A stretch of DNA of 64,000 bases from Paenibacillus sp. PL2-23 (GTDB taxonomy: Bacteria; Bacillota; Bacilli; Paenibacillales; Paenibacillaceae), in NCBI RefSeq assembly GCF_040834005.1, contig NZ_CP162129.1, forward strand, positions 4,116,001-4,180,000, read 5' to 3'. Position numbers and translations under genes: made by a program. Below are positions 44,680-53,977 of the stretch, one piece after another. Numbering within the stretch: position 1 is the first letter of the stretch; the number at the start of each line of letters is the position of its first letter. A model generated the notes under the pieces. That model worked only from the letters and a program-made list of their open reading frames with translations, made no database searches and had not been told where the DNA came from.

Positions 44680-45573
44680 CTAACCTTTTACCGCGCCAAT
44701 CGTAAGCCCTTTCACAAAATAACGCTGGATAAACGGATACAGCAGCAGAATCGGCCCCGTTACGACGATAGCCATCGCCATCTTCATGGACTCGGACGGA
44801 ACGCCCTCCGACAAAACGACGCCGGCGCCCGCTCCGATGCTGTTCAGGAACATCGAGGTGTTGATGATATTGTAGAGATAGAATTGCAGCTGATACTTGG
44901 CCGCGTCATTAATGAACAGCGCGGACGAGAACCAGTCATTCCAATAATGCAGCGCCAGGAACAAACCAACAGTCGCAAGACCGGGTATCGCCAGCGGCAG
45001 CACCACGCGGTAATAAATAGTGAAGTCATTGGCTCCGTCTATCTTCGCGGATTCGATGACCTCATCCGGTATAGCGGAGTTAATGAAGCTCCTCATCAAT
45101 ATAATAAGGAACGGCGACATGAGCGAAGGCCAGATCAAAGCGTACATCGTGTCCGTAAACTTCATGTAGTTCGTAATCAGCATATAATAAGGAACAAGTC
45201 CGCCCCCGAACAGCGTCGTGAAATAGATCAGGAACGAAAACAGGTTGCGGTACTTGAAGTCCTTGCGCTGCAATACGTATCCCGCCATTGTCATAAGCAG
45301 GAGTCCAATCGTCGTGCCGACAATCGTCGTGAACGTAGTGACGCCATAAGCGCGCAGCACGTCTCCGGGAATACGGAAGATGATCTCGTAGCCTTCCAAT
45401 GAGAACTTGGGCGGGATTAGCCCATAGCCCTCCTGAAGAATGGATTCGTTGCTGGTGAAGGAAGCCGATAAGATTAAGACGAATGGCAGGATGCAGGCGA
45501 TACTTCCCGCCAGCACAACGGTGTAGGCCAGCAGTCGAAACCATTTGGTGGCGCTGTCTTCCCTAATTTTCAC
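44680..45573 (-). CDS. Carbohydrate ABC transporter permease (LplC/YtcP-like)
   Basis: 297 residues, six membrane segments, with the EAA loop IESAKIDGANDFTIYYRVVLPLAIPGLA spread over 187-214. It starts at a GTG after GGAGGG, 13 nt beyond the partner permease gene. With that partner it forms the channel for an oligosaccharide. No ATPase gene is in the operon; carbohydrate systems in this group commonly share a distant MsmX-type ATPase. Confidence 0.92.
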   Translation of the reverse strand: MKIREDSATKWFRLLAYTVVLAGSIACILPFVLILSASFTSNESILQEGYGLIPPKFSLEGYEIIFRIPGDVLRAYGVTTFTTIVGTTIGLLLMTMAGYVLQRKDFKYRNLFSFLIYFTTLFGGGLVPYYMLITNYMKFTDTMYALIWPSLMSPFLIILMRSFINSAIPDEVIESAKIDGANDFTIYYRVVLPLAIPGLATVGLFLALHYWNDWFSSALFINDAAKYQLQFYLYNIINTSMFLNSIGAGAGVVLSEGVPSESMKMAMAIVVTGPILLLYPFIQRYFVKGLTIGAVKG

Positions 45574-45586
45574 AATGGATGCCCTC

Positions 45587-46510
45587 CTAGAATAACGCGT
45601 AGTCCTTGTTGATTCTGCGAATAACGGCGTTTACGATCATAATAAGCGTGAAGCCGAAGATCGACTGATACACGCCGGCGGCTGTCGCCATCCCCATATC
45701 GAAGGTCACCCTCATCGAGCGGTACACATACGTATCGAGAATGTCCGTCGTGCTGTAGAGGAGGCCATTGTTGCCAACCATCTGATAGAACAGATCGAAC
45801 TGCCCCTTCATGATGCTGCCGAGCGCGAACAGCAGCAGAATGACGAACGTTGTCTTCAGCATCGGTACCGTGATATGCCAGGATCTTTGGAAGATATTCG
45901 CGCCATCAATCTTGGCGGCCTCGTAATACTCCTCGCTGATCCCTGTTATAGCCGCCAGATAGATGACCATGCTGTAACCAAAGTTCTTCCATAGATAGAA
46001 GAGGATAATGAACAGAATCCACAGCTTCGGCTTGCTGTAGACGTCGACTGGTTCCGCGCCGAATTGCTGCAGCACCGTATTCAGGACGCCCTGCTCGTAG
46101 TTGAACAAATTGAATACGATGACGCTTAAGATAACAAAGGATACGAAGTACGGCAGGAACAGCACGGACTGCGTCACCTTCTTGAACCATTTGCCTCTAA
46201 TCTCGCTGAGCAGCACGGCTACCGTTATCGATAGAACATTGACGAGGACGAGGAACGCGATGTTGTAGCCGATCGTATTGAGCGTCAGCTCCATCAGCTT
46301 GCCCGACTTCCATAAGAATTCGAAGTTCTGCAGTCCGACGAAATCCATCTTGAACAGATTGAAATTAAAGTCAAACTGCACAAACGCGTAATAGATGCCG
46401 ATCATGGGAAGGTAGTTGTTAATTAGGAAGTACAGCAGCGTGGGCAGGAGCATCAGCAGCAGGATGCGGTTCCTGTAAAGCTCTCTGATTACTCCTTTTG
46501 TGCGTAGCAT
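45587..46510 (-). CDS. Carbohydrate ABC transporter permease (LplB/YtcQ-like)
   Basis: 307 residues, six membrane segments, EAA loop YEAAKIDGANIFQRSWHITVP (about 199-219). GGAGGAGGG lies upstream of the ATG. First gene of the three-gene transporter operon, divergent from the AraC-type regulator. Confidence 0.92.
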   Translation of the reverse strand: MLRTKGVIRELYRNRILLLMLLPTLLYFLINNYLPMIGIYYAFVQFDFNFNLFKMDFVGLQNFEFLWKSGKLMELTLNTIGYNIAFLVLVNVLSITVAVLLSEIRGKWFKKVTQSVLFLPYFVSFVILSVIVFNLFNYEQGVLNTVLQQFGAEPVDVYSKPKLWILFIILFYLWKNFGYSMVIYLAAITGISEEYYEAAKIDGANIFQRSWHITVPMLKTTFVILLLFALGSIMKGQFDLFYQMVGNNGLLYSTTDILDTYVYRSMRVTFDMGMATAAGVYQSIFGFTLIMIVNAVIRRINKDYALF

Positions 46511-46589
46511 AGTGAGGTTCCCTCCTCCGGATTGGATTAAGCCTGAGCTTGTTGAGGCTAACTATAGAGGACGGCCAATCTGCTGAATA

Positions 46590-46638
46590 GTGAAAATCCC
46601 GTTCACCTCTGAAGTATTCGGACATTCGTGAAGTGAAC
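46590..46638. promoter_or_regulatory. Cluster of GTGAA/TTCAC elements in the divergent promoter region
   Basis: Between the transporter operon and its regulator (46511-46848, no gene) four GTGAA or TTCAC elements occur: a dyad at 46590-46606 and GTGAAGTGAAC at 46628-46638. They are candidate sites for the AraC-type regulator encoded next. No proof of function. Confidence 0.3.
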
Positions 46639-46767
46639 GATCATGACTTTGCTGGACAGTGACAACAAGCGGTAGGACTGGCCTTCAATCGCATATTTGT
46701 ACAGCAATCTCAGCATTGTTCACTGCAAAAATCGCAAATTTGTACATTCAAACAACTATGCTCCTAT

Positions 46768-46795
46768 TTTGCAATCGCTTACGCGAGGCTATAAT
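46768..46795 (+). promoter_or_regulatory. Promoter of the AraC-type regulator
   Basis: TATAAT (46790-46795) preceded by TTTGCA (46768-46773) with a 16-nt spacer, about 53 nt before the proposed TTG start. Confidence 0.55.
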
Positions 46796-46848
46796 GGAGA
46801 TCAACAGTTTGAACGGCAGAAGGCATGCAAGCGGGGAGGCGATTGAAA

Positions 46849-49089
46849 TTGCGTTTTTTTTCATTTAAAAGAAACGGCAGACTGTACATTCGTTTATTGC
46901 TTGGCATCACCGTCAGCATCTCTTTGTTTCTCATGGCAAGCTCCTTTGTGTACTTTTTTGCGTTCTCGCGTATTCTCCAGGAGAAGGCATTCGAATCGGA
47001 CCTGCGGAATCTGCAGCAGACCAGTCGAACGGTTGCCAAGACAACGGAAAGCGCGCAGACCGTATCCTTTCAGATCTACCGCAACAGCTCCATTGCCAAA
47101 ATTCTGTACTACAGCGACCCGAACGCCTTCGACGTGCAGGCCGCCATGATCGATCTCGGCAATTATTTGTCGTCGATGCCCTTCATTCATTCCATCTACG
47201 TATACAATCCGGCGCAGGAGCGCTATTATATTGCCGCACAGAATGGACAACGGGGCATCATCGGCGAAGACGAGCTGATGGATGAATCCATTGCCTCGGT
47301 ACTCGCGGATTACCAGCAGTATCGGCCCTTCGCCCCCATTCCCAGAACCATCCTGCCATCGACTCGATTTCCGGAGCAAACGGCTGTCTATACCTATCTC
47401 TGCTATGATGCCATTGGTTTGGAGCAGAAGATCAATTCTGCCGTCATCGTGAATGTATCGGCGGAGTGGGTCAACCGTGAGCTTGGAAGCAGCGCCAGCG
47501 GGCGAACCTTCCTGATCGACGATCAGGACACGATTCGATCCGTCAACGATCTTCAGGCCTCTGCTCTCGATGCGAACGACGCGTCATGGATTCAAGCCTC
47601 CATCCAAAAGGAGGAGGCCGGCTTCCGTATTACACAGCTGCAGGGAACCAAGATGCTCCTCTCCCATACATCCTCGGATCTGTATGGCTGGCAATACGTC
47701 CGTATGACGCCTTATGAGGAGGTCGTGAAGGAGATGACGGAGCTGCGCTCCAAAACGCTCCAGCTTGCTTCGCTTATTCTGATAACCGGTCTCCTGCTCT
47801 CATGGGTGGTATCGCGCTACCTGTACGCGCCGATCAATCAGATGGAATCGAGAGTTGCCGATCTTGAATCGGAGAGGCGGAATACCAGCTATGCGATCCG
47901 GCAGAATGCGCTGATTAAGCTTATTCAAATTCAGGATTTCAACCCGCAGGTGCAGCTGGAGAAGCTGAAAAGAATCGGAATAGCCTTCGATTTCACGAAG
48001 CCGTACAGGCTTGCCTATATGAGACTGGATGGATACAAAGAGAGCGAATCGCTGCAATCGAAGGATCTGGTCACCTACAAATTCGCCATAATGAACATCG
48101 CGACCGAGATCAGTTCCAGGCAATATGGCGTGGATGCTGTGGATTTGGGCGAGGACGGCATTCTGCTGCTAATGAACCTCCCCGAGCACAGCGGCTCGGA
48201 GATGGAGCCCGTCAGAGATATGCTGCTCGAAATCCAGAACGCTTGTATGGAGTTTATTCGAATGGGATTGACGATTGCCGTCACTCCTTCTACTAGCCGT
48301 CCGGAGGAGCTGCACGACGCATACAAGCTAGCCAAGGAAGCAACGCTGCACCGCTTCTTCCGCGGTCGCGCATGTATCTTGGAGACGAGTGAGCTGCGGC
48401 TTGAGCCTGTTGCCAAATACGCGTTCCCCGTTGCCAAAGAAAAACGGATGCTGGATGCGCTGCTGGCCAGCAAAATCGATGAGGCCAAGAGCCACCTTGA
48501 GGATATCCTGAGCGGAACGGCCTCTTATCCCATTTCGGTTGTACAATCCGCATCCGCGCATATATCCGTTTCCCTGGGCAATATGCTTGCCGAAATTGAG
48601 CGGAACGGGCTGACCCGCTTTGGCGCTCCGCTGCAGCTGTCTCCGCCCAGATTTGAGCAATTCGAGACGCTTGCGGAGATGATTCAGGGTTATCACTGTT
48701 TTTTTGAGGAGCTGAGGGAGACGATTGTCGCCAAGCGAAGCAGCAAGCAGGAGGATTTAATATTGCGTATTACGGGCATGATTGAAACCCGTTATGCCGA
48801 TCCCAATCTCAGCCTGAACTTTATCGCGGAGCAGCTTGACATGTCGACCTATCACATTAGCCGCATCTACCGCCAACAGACGATGACGACGATCGTCGAT
48901 ATGATCAACCAGGTTCGGATCAGCAAGGCGAAGGAGCTTCTCGGCAGCACCGATCTATCCATATCGGATATCGCAGAGCAGGTGGGCTACACCAGCAGCT
49001 CATACCTTCATCGCCTCTTCAAAAAAGGGAATGGGGTTACGCCAGCCGAATACCGAAGCGCCCATTCTGACAGGCAGCAGGGCAGCTAG
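46849..49089 (+). CDS. Membrane-anchored AraC-type regulator (YtdP-like)
   Basis: About 746 residues: membrane helix near the N-terminus (IRLLLGITVSISLFLMASSF within 15-34), an extracytoplasmic Cache-like sensor to about residue 300, a second helix (LASLILITGLLLSWVVS), a coiled linker, and a C-terminal AraC double HTH (about 650-740, FIAEQLDMSTYHISRIYR and ISDIAEQVGYTSSSYLHRLF). It senses a sugar or binding protein outside and acts on DNA directly. The TTG at 46849 is 9 nt after GGGGAGG; the ATG at 46825 lies ahead of that site. Confidence 0.88.
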   Translation: MRFFSFKRNGRLYIRLLLGITVSISLFLMASSFVYFFAFSRILQEKAFESDLRNLQQTSRTVAKTTESAQTVSFQIYRNSSIAKILYYSDPNAFDVQAAMIDLGNYLSSMPFIHSIYVYNPAQERYYIAAQNGQRGIIGEDELMDESIASVLADYQQYRPFAPIPRTILPSTRFPEQTAVYTYLCYDAIGLEQKINSAVIVNVSAEWVNRELGSSASGRTFLIDDQDTIRSVNDLQASALDANDASWIQASIQKEEAGFRITQLQGTKMLLSHTSSDLYGWQYVRMTPYEEVVKEMTELRSKTLQLASLILITGLLLSWVVSRYLYAPINQMESRVADLESERRNTSYAIRQNALIKLIQIQDFNPQVQLEKLKRIGIAFDFTKPYRLAYMRLDGYKESESLQSKDLVTYKFAIMNIATEISSRQYGVDAVDLGEDGILLLMNLPEHSGSEMEPVRDMLLEIQNACMEFIRMGLTIAVTPSTSRPEELHDAYKLAKEATLHRFFRGRACILETSELRLEPVAKYAFPVAKEKRMLDALLASKIDEAKSHLEDILSGTASYPISVVQSASAHISVSLGNMLAEIERNGLTRFGAPLQLSPPRFEQFETLAEMIQGYHCFFEELRETIVAKRSSKQEDLILRITGMIETRYADPNLSLNFIAEQLDMSTYHISRIYRQQTMTTIVDMINQVRISKAKELLGSTDLSISDIAEQVGYTSSSYLHRLFKKGNGVTPAEYRSAHSDRQQGS

Positions 49090-49104
49090 CCGCCTGGCAA
49101 ATGC

Positions 49105-49140
49105 CGAATAGGCCTGCGCGAGTCCGCGCAGGCCTATTCG
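49105..49140. terminator. Convergent stem-loop after the AraC-type regulator
   Basis: A perfect 16-bp stem with a 4-nt loop ends 26 nt before the HD-GYP gene stop. No T-tract on either side, so terminator function is likely but not certain. Confidence 0.6.
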
Positions 49141-49165
49141 TATATGGAAATACCTAATTGCTGAA

Positions 49166-50194
49166 TTAGCCAATAATTTCTTGAATGGCGACACCTGTCG
49201 AGGTGCTTAAGTTAATAAATTCATCCCCCCGAAGGGCAACAAGCGGCTTGGTGGGATAATTGACGTTCGTCAGCATAATTTTCCCTTGACGGCCATCCGA
49301 CAGCAGCACGTCGCAGCCAATCTGCGAGGTCAGAAGGGAATCCAGGAAGGTCAAGGCGGTGGCGGAGTCGAACATTCCTTGTACCGTTTGCTGGTGAATC
49401 TCATCCATGACCTCGAAGAAGGCGACAGCAGGCCTGTAAGGACGCTCGGATATCATAGCGATGTATACGTCAGCCAGAGCAACGATCTTGCTTAATGGAT
49501 CGATCTGATCTCCCTTGAGACCATTAGGATAACCGCTGCCGTCCTCGCGCTCATGATGCTGCAGAGCAACCAATGCGACTCGCTCGTCGACGCCGGATTG
49601 CTTCAGCAGCTCGTAGCCAAGACGGGGATGCTGTCTCATGATAGCGGTCTCATGAATATCGAGCTTGGACGCCTTGTTGACCAAATAAGAAGGAAGCTTC
49701 AGCGATCCGATATCATATAGGCTTGAGGCCGTTGCGAGCAGCTTGAGCTCAGCTTCGCCCAGCCGCAGCCGCCTGCCTAATGCGGTGGCGACAACGGCGG
49801 TGCCGATGCATTGTCTGTACCGGTAATCACCATGCTCCTTCAGCTCGTTCAGAAGCTGAAACAAGTTATGCTTTTGGGCCGCCTCTTGCACCATAGGCAG
49901 CAAATTTTCTTCCACCTCCGCCATGGGAACGGTGCCGTTCTGAGCGACGCAGCTGTCGATCCCCTGCAGATGCTTCTCCGCTCGCTTCACCATATCTTCC
50001 AGCTGGATGTTTCGATTTTTGGCCGGAGCCTCGGCACTCTTGATTTCTTCCGTTCGAATTTTGAATTTCTCCAGCTTCTCGAGGTGGCTTCGCAGCAGTA
50101 CGCTTCCTTTTGCTATAAGCAAAGTGCCCAACGCATCATAGATGTTGACCTCTAGCTGACGACCTATAAATATCTCGTATTTGCTCGTCCTCAT
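49166..50194 (-). CDS. HD-GYP domain protein with altered catalytic HD motif
   Basis: 342 residues from the ATG at 50194, nine nt after AAAGGA. The HD-GYP domain (about 125-285) keeps HHEREDGSGYPNGLKGDQI (213-231) and ALADVYIAMISERPYRPA, but the metal-binding HDIGK is YDIGS (160-164) and the upstream ligand His is not obvious. HD-GYP proteins hydrolyse cyclic-di-GMP; loss of the HD pair suggests a non-catalytic sensor or adaptor. A C-terminal region (about 295-342) with KIMLTNVNYPTKPLVAL resembles a small beta domain. Confidence 0.87.
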   Translation of the reverse strand: MRTSKYEIFIGRQLEVNIYDALGTLLIAKGSVLLRSHLEKLEKFKIRTEEIKSAEAPAKNRNIQLEDMVKRAEKHLQGIDSCVAQNGTVPMAEVEENLLPMVQEAAQKHNLFQLLNELKEHGDYRYRQCIGTAVVATALGRRLRLGEAELKLLATASSLYDIGSLKLPSYLVNKASKLDIHETAIMRQHPRLGYELLKQSGVDERVALVALQHHEREDGSGYPNGLKGDQIDPLSKIVALADVYIAMISERPYRPAVAFFEVMDEIHQQTVQGMFDSATALTFLDSLLTSQIGCDVLLSDGRQGKIMLTNVNYPTKPLVALRGDEFINLSTSTGVAIQEIIG

Positions 50195-50353
50195 AGCCCC
50201 TGATCCTTTCAACAGCTTATTGGAATACCGCCTATGCGGATAATGACCTACTCCTATGTCGGAAGAAAGGATGGAATAATTTAGTGAATGTGGAAGAATT
50301 GATTCCTAGGTCACTCTCAGGTAGGTCTATTCGCATAGCATAATAGCGAAGGA

Positions 50354-50381
50354 AGGCCTGTCGATATGAATCGACAGGCCT
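50354..50381 (-). terminator. Stem-loop after the GH43 gene
   Basis: AGGCCTGTCGAT pairs perfectly with ATCGACAGGCCT around 4 nt, 8 nt past the stop codon. T-rich sequence is weak. Confidence 0.6.
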
Positions 50382-50388
50382 AAACACC

Positions 50389-52218
50389 TTATTGTTTAGC
50401 GAACGTAGCGTCGTTTCTTTCAGCTACCGTACTGATGGGGTCAATTCGCAGATTATAGCTGGAATGCCGGATATAGCGGCTCGGGAAATTGTACGATCGG
50501 AACGATATTTTGCTGCTATCCGCCAGACCGGCAACCTGGTAGAAGGTCGCGTCAGCTGCGAACGTCGTTCCGGAGCCGGATTGCGCCTGGAGCACGTAAT
50601 TGTAATGCCGCAAGTAAATCGACGGATTGCTTTTCAGTACAAACGAGACGCCTGCCGGATCTGCAAGTCCCGGCACCATAATCCACTCGGAATTGGCGGC
50701 TGTTGGATTGTCCACAATTCGGCCTGCTCCCCCATCGTTCGCGATATACCGGGTTGGGTAATTATGGGACTGCCACTTGGTTGCCGCCGCCGCCTGCCCG
50801 TATACCTTGACCTCCCACAATCTCGGGGTATACCAGTTGCCCGGATTGTTCCACAAATCGGCATTCACCATATTGATTCGCACATAACGCGCATGAGCCG
50901 ACAATGTATCCGAGGTGAAGCCATATGTTGTGTTGCCGGTGCGATCCAGCGCCACCGACCAGTTCACATTGTCCGTGCTCGTCTCAATCTTGTATTGATA
51001 GAAGCCTTCAGAGCCCTTCATCATCCACCAGGAAATTTGAACGTTGTTGATCTGCTGGACGGAGCCGAGATCAACCTTCCACCAATGCGGCCAACTCACG
51101 CTTGTGGCCACCCACTCCGATTGATAGCTTCCGTCGTTCGCGTAGCTTGCCGGATTAGCGACTAACGCGGACTGTGCCGTTGCCGTCTTGCCTTGCGACA
51201 GCAGCGTGCCGTTCGTTACGCCCGATACCGCTCCCGTAGCCGCGTCGATGCTGATCTGATCGTAATAATCCAGCGACGCCGTTGTGCCGTTTAGTGTAAG
51301 CGGCAGCCAGACGTACCGTGAATCGCCGAGCGCGCCAGGATTCCAGCGATCGCCTACGTAGATGTAATTGGTGGAGCTGCTCCCTTGAACCGTGAGAATA
51401 AAGGCCGGCTGCGTATAGAAGGTTGACGAGTTGCCGAGCGGCTGCAGCGCCGACCAAGGCCCGTTCAAGCTCGTAGCGGTAGAATACATCCCTTGGTTCG
51501 GATACCAGCCGGAGGCACCCGATGTGATCAAATAATAAACGGAGCCCTTCTTCACGATGGCGGGCGCCTCGCGATGATCCCCCTCGTAGATCATGTTCAT
51601 CTCCGTGTCGATGCCCAGGTAATCGGAGGTTAGCCGATACATTCGCAGATTGTAGTTGTTGTTGGAGGAGGAGATCAGATACGCGGTCCCGTCCGTGTCC
51701 TTGAATAGGGTCATATCTCGCGATTCATTGTTATTGGGTCGGAAGCTGCCGTGATAGGTGAACGGGCCAGTCGGCGTCGACGCTGTCGCGACGGCAACTC
51801 TGGCAAGCGTATAGTCGCTGCCGTTCTCGTAATGTCCCCACAGCACGTATTTGCCCGTGGACTCGTTATAGATAACCTTTGGTCTTTCGATCTTGGCGCT
51901 CTGCAGCTCAGAGTGCGAGGACTGCGTCAGAGCATAGCTCTGCCATGTCCAGTTCTTCAGATCGGTCGAGGAGTAGACGGTGACCGATTTGAAGTTGGCG
52001 CTGTTGTGGATTTTGTCCTCACCGTACCAATAATACGTCGAACCTACTTTGAGAATGGAGCCTGCGTGCGCTTGCAAGGACGCGTTATTGACATCCTTCC
52101 ACGGCGTGCCGTTTGTTATGGTCTGGGGAGCAGCCTCGGCAGGCGCGGTGAAGCCGGTAACGCTAATCGCCATCACAAGCATGCAAACGAGCATCGACTT
52201 AAAAATACTGTACATCAT
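50389..52218 (-). CDS. Secreted GH43 glycosidase with F5/8-type and AbfB-type binding domains
   Basis: 609 residues. Signal peptide 1-29 (VTGFTAPAEAA). A five-bladed GH43 domain (about 35-335) begins NASLQAHAGSILKVGSTYYWYGE, reminiscent of exo-beta-1,3-galactanases; then a discoidin-like module (about 340-470, SYQSEWVATSVSWPHWWKVDLGSV) and a C-terminal arabinose-binding AbfB fold (about 478-609, SHNYPTRYIAND, YLRHYNYVLQAQ, NFPSRYIRHSSYNLRID). It probably trims arabinogalactan or arabinan outside the cell. Subfamily not certain. Confidence 0.88.
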   Translation of the reverse strand: MMYSIFKSMLVCMLVMAISVTGFTAPAEAAPQTITNGTPWKDVNNASLQAHAGSILKVGSTYYWYGEDKIHNSANFKSVTVYSSTDLKNWTWQSYALTQSSHSELQSAKIERPKVIYNESTGKYVLWGHYENGSDYTLARVAVATASTPTGPFTYHGSFRPNNNESRDMTLFKDTDGTAYLISSSNNNYNLRMYRLTSDYLGIDTEMNMIYEGDHREAPAIVKKGSVYYLITSGASGWYPNQGMYSTATSLNGPWSALQPLGNSSTFYTQPAFILTVQGSSSTNYIYVGDRWNPGALGDSRYVWLPLTLNGTTASLDYYDQISIDAATGAVSGVTNGTLLSQGKTATAQSALVANPASYANDGSYQSEWVATSVSWPHWWKVDLGSVQQINNVQISWWMMKGSEGFYQYKIETSTDNVNWSVALDRTGNTTYGFTSDTLSAHARYVRINMVNADLWNNPGNWYTPRLWEVKVYGQAAAATKWQSHNYPTRYIANDGGAGRIVDNPTAANSEWIMVPGLADPAGVSFVLKSNPSIYLRHYNYVLQAQSGSGTTFAADATFYQVAGLADSSKISFRSYNFPSRYIRHSSYNLRIDPISTVAERNDATFAKQ

Positions 52219-52243
52219 TCAACCTCACTTTCGCTTATTGGAT

Positions 52244-52257
52244 TGAAAGCGCTTGCT
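52244..52257. promoter_or_regulatory. cre-like site upstream of the GH43 gene
   Basis: TGAAAGCGCTTGCT carries the AAGCGCTT core with two departures from the cre consensus. It lies about 26-39 nt before the GH43 ATG, consistent with CcpA-type repression by preferred sugars. Confidence 0.45.
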
Positions 52258-52346
52258 TTCTGTTCAACGATTAACATAGCTGCAGGCTGCGGTAAAGTGA
52301 ACAATGCTAGCTTATGTGAACTATTCCTTGATTTCTGGCCAAAATG

Positions 52347-52374
52347 AGAAAAAGGAACCCTGAGCGGGCTCCTT
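52347..52374 (-). terminator. Terminator after the YitT-like gene
   Basis: Minus strand AAGGA-g-CCC, five-nt loop, GGG-t-TCCTT, followed by TTT; it starts about 10 nt beyond the stop codon. Confidence 0.7.
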
Positions 52375-52383
52375 ATGCATTGC

Positions 52384-53031
52384 CTAGCTTTTGGCTGATT
52401 TGGCGTTCGTCTTGCGGACCATGTACACCTTCTTGGAGGCTTCACCTTCACTTCGCCGACCAACATTTTGCACAAAATCGATAATGATGGATGAAACAAC
52501 GACTGCGACCAGTGAATAGGCCATGCGGTGAATAGGAATATAGGATAGCGACAGCAGGAGCACCGTCAAGTCGGTTGCTAGATACGCAAGCGACAATCTG
52601 ACCCGCCATGCCTTGGAGATCACGAGTGCCAAAGCGTCGTCGCCTCCGCTGGACCCACCTTGTCTGACGACGAGACCAACGCCTATGCCTATGAACAGGC
52701 CTCCCGCTAGCGCGGCGATCCACGGATAATCGGATATATTCGCAAGCAAAGGGGGACACAGCTCCCACAATTGGAGGAAGGCGGCGAGACAAAGCGAAGC
52801 CAGGATGGAAATTTGAAGAAAGACCTTGCCCAAAAGCCGGAAAGCGAGCACATAACATAGACTATCCAGCAAAAAGGAAGCAAGCGAGGGCGAGATGCCC
52901 AGCCAGTGATGCAGCAGCAGCGTAAGTCCAAGCACGCCGCCTTCTGTCAGGCTGGCTTGCTGATGAATGTTAGACAGACCAAACGAGATAAGAGCGGCGC
53001 CTAGCATAATGCTGGCAAGCTTAGCAAACAT
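52384..53031 (-). CDS. YitT/YczE-like membrane protein
   Basis: About 215 residues, five membrane segments, with GLSNIHQQASLTEGGVLGLTL split over 18-38, GLFIGIGVGLVVRQGGSSGGDDALAL and a C-terminal basic tail (KKVYMVRKTNAKSAKS). This is the N-terminal membrane unit of YitT (DUF161) proteins without the usual cytoplasmic DUF2179 domain. The ATG at 53031 is 9 nt after GAGAGG; a TTG at 53040 abuts that site. A MerR-type promoter drives it, so it may be an inducible transporter. Confidence 0.8.
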   Translation of the reverse strand: MFAKLASIMLGAALISFGLSNIHQQASLTEGGVLGLTLLLHHWLGISPSLASFLLDSLCYVLAFRLLGKVFLQISILASLCLAAFLQLWELCPPLLANISDYPWIAALAGGLFIGIGVGLVVRQGGSSGGDDALALVISKAWRVRLSLAYLATDLTVLLLSLSYIPIHRMAYSLVAVVVSSIIIDFVQNVGRRSEGEASKKVYMVRKTNAKSAKS

Positions 53032-53078
53032 TGTATCCAACCTCTCATGATGTACGGTTCAATGACTCCTGTCTTTAT

Positions 53079-53109
53079 AGGCTAAACCTTGGTACAATGC
53101 TAAGGTCAA
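53079..53109 (-). promoter_or_regulatory. MerR-type promoter and operator
   Basis: Minus strand TTGACC (53104-53109), 19-nt spacer, TAGCCT (53079-53084). The dyad ACCTT-N11-AAGGT (53086-53106) fills the spacer. An over-long spacer bridged by a dyad is the signature of promoters that MerR-family activators remodel. It drives the YitT-like gene; the MerR gene is divergent. Confidence 0.75.
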
Positions 53110-53149
53110 GAGCTATTTTATGCCTCGAAAGCAGAATGGAGGATACGTT

Positions 53150-53977
53150 ATGAAAAATTTTTTTAAAATAAATGAAATTTCCAAGCTCTACGGGATCGGT
53201 CCCGATTCCTTGCGATACTACGAGAAGCTGGGCATCCTCACGCCGAAACGCGACACGAACGGATACCGGCTGTACGGCCTGCAGGACCTGTATAAGCTGA
53301 ATATCATACGTGACCTGCGCAGCCTGGATTTCTCTATGGGGCAGATTAAGGAATATTTGGACAACCAGAGCGTTGATAATACCATAGAACGCCTTCGCGA
53401 GGAACAGCAAGCGATTAAGGAACAGCTGGAAAGGCTGGAGGCCAAGAAGAACATAATAGAGGGGCGAATTCGGGTATTATCAGAGGCCGCCCGTATTGAA
53501 GCGGGGATACTGGCTATTAAGACCATGCCAGATCGTCCTTGCCTTCAGCTTAAGACGCTCATTACGAAGGATGAAGAGATGGACTGGGCCATTAAGCGTC
53601 TGCACCGGAAGCATGAGCATCGCATTCCCGATTTCGGCAATCAGCCCTTTGGCGCCTATGTATCGGTGGACGACCTTCGCAACGGAGTCACGGATGTGTA
53701 TCACTCCGTTTTTTTTCTGATGGAGAAAGGAACCAAGGAATGGGATTTTATGCTGCCAGCGGGTCAATACCTCTCACTTTATTACCGAGGCGACTATAGC
53801 CAAAGCTCAGAAAAAATCCAGCAGGTGCTCAGCTACGCGCAAGAAAAAGGACTCCCCACGGTGGGAGAGCCCTTCGAGATCTACGAGGTGGATAATCGCG
53901 ACACGATTCGAAGCGAGGAGTTTCTGACGGAAATTCAGATTCGAGTGCATGGCGATTCTGCTAATGTATTATTATAA
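53150..53977 (+). CDS. MerR family regulator with GyrI-like effector domain (BmrR type)
   Basis: 275 residues from the ATG 7 nt after GGAGG. N-terminal MerR HTH (KINEISKLYGIGPDSLRYYE, GYRLYGLQDLYKL), a long dimerisation helix (about 75-120, EEQQAIKEQLERLEAKK) and a C-terminal GyrI-like effector-binding domain (about 125-275) as in BmrR. It should bind a hydrophobic or cationic ligand and activate the divergent membrane-protein gene. Its stop overlaps that of the convergent GH43 gene by a few bases. Confidence 0.92.
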   Translation: MKNFFKINEISKLYGIGPDSLRYYEKLGILTPKRDTNGYRLYGLQDLYKLNIIRDLRSLDFSMGQIKEYLDNQSVDNTIERLREEQQAIKEQLERLEAKKNIIEGRIRVLSEAARIEAGILAIKTMPDRPCLQLKTLITKDEEMDWAIKRLHRKHEHRIPDFGNQPFGAYVSVDDLRNGVTDVYHSVFFLMEKGTKEWDFMLPAGQYLSLYYRGDYSQSSEKIQQVLSYAQEKGLPTVGEPFEIYEVDNRDTIRSEEFLTEIQIRVHGDSANVLL

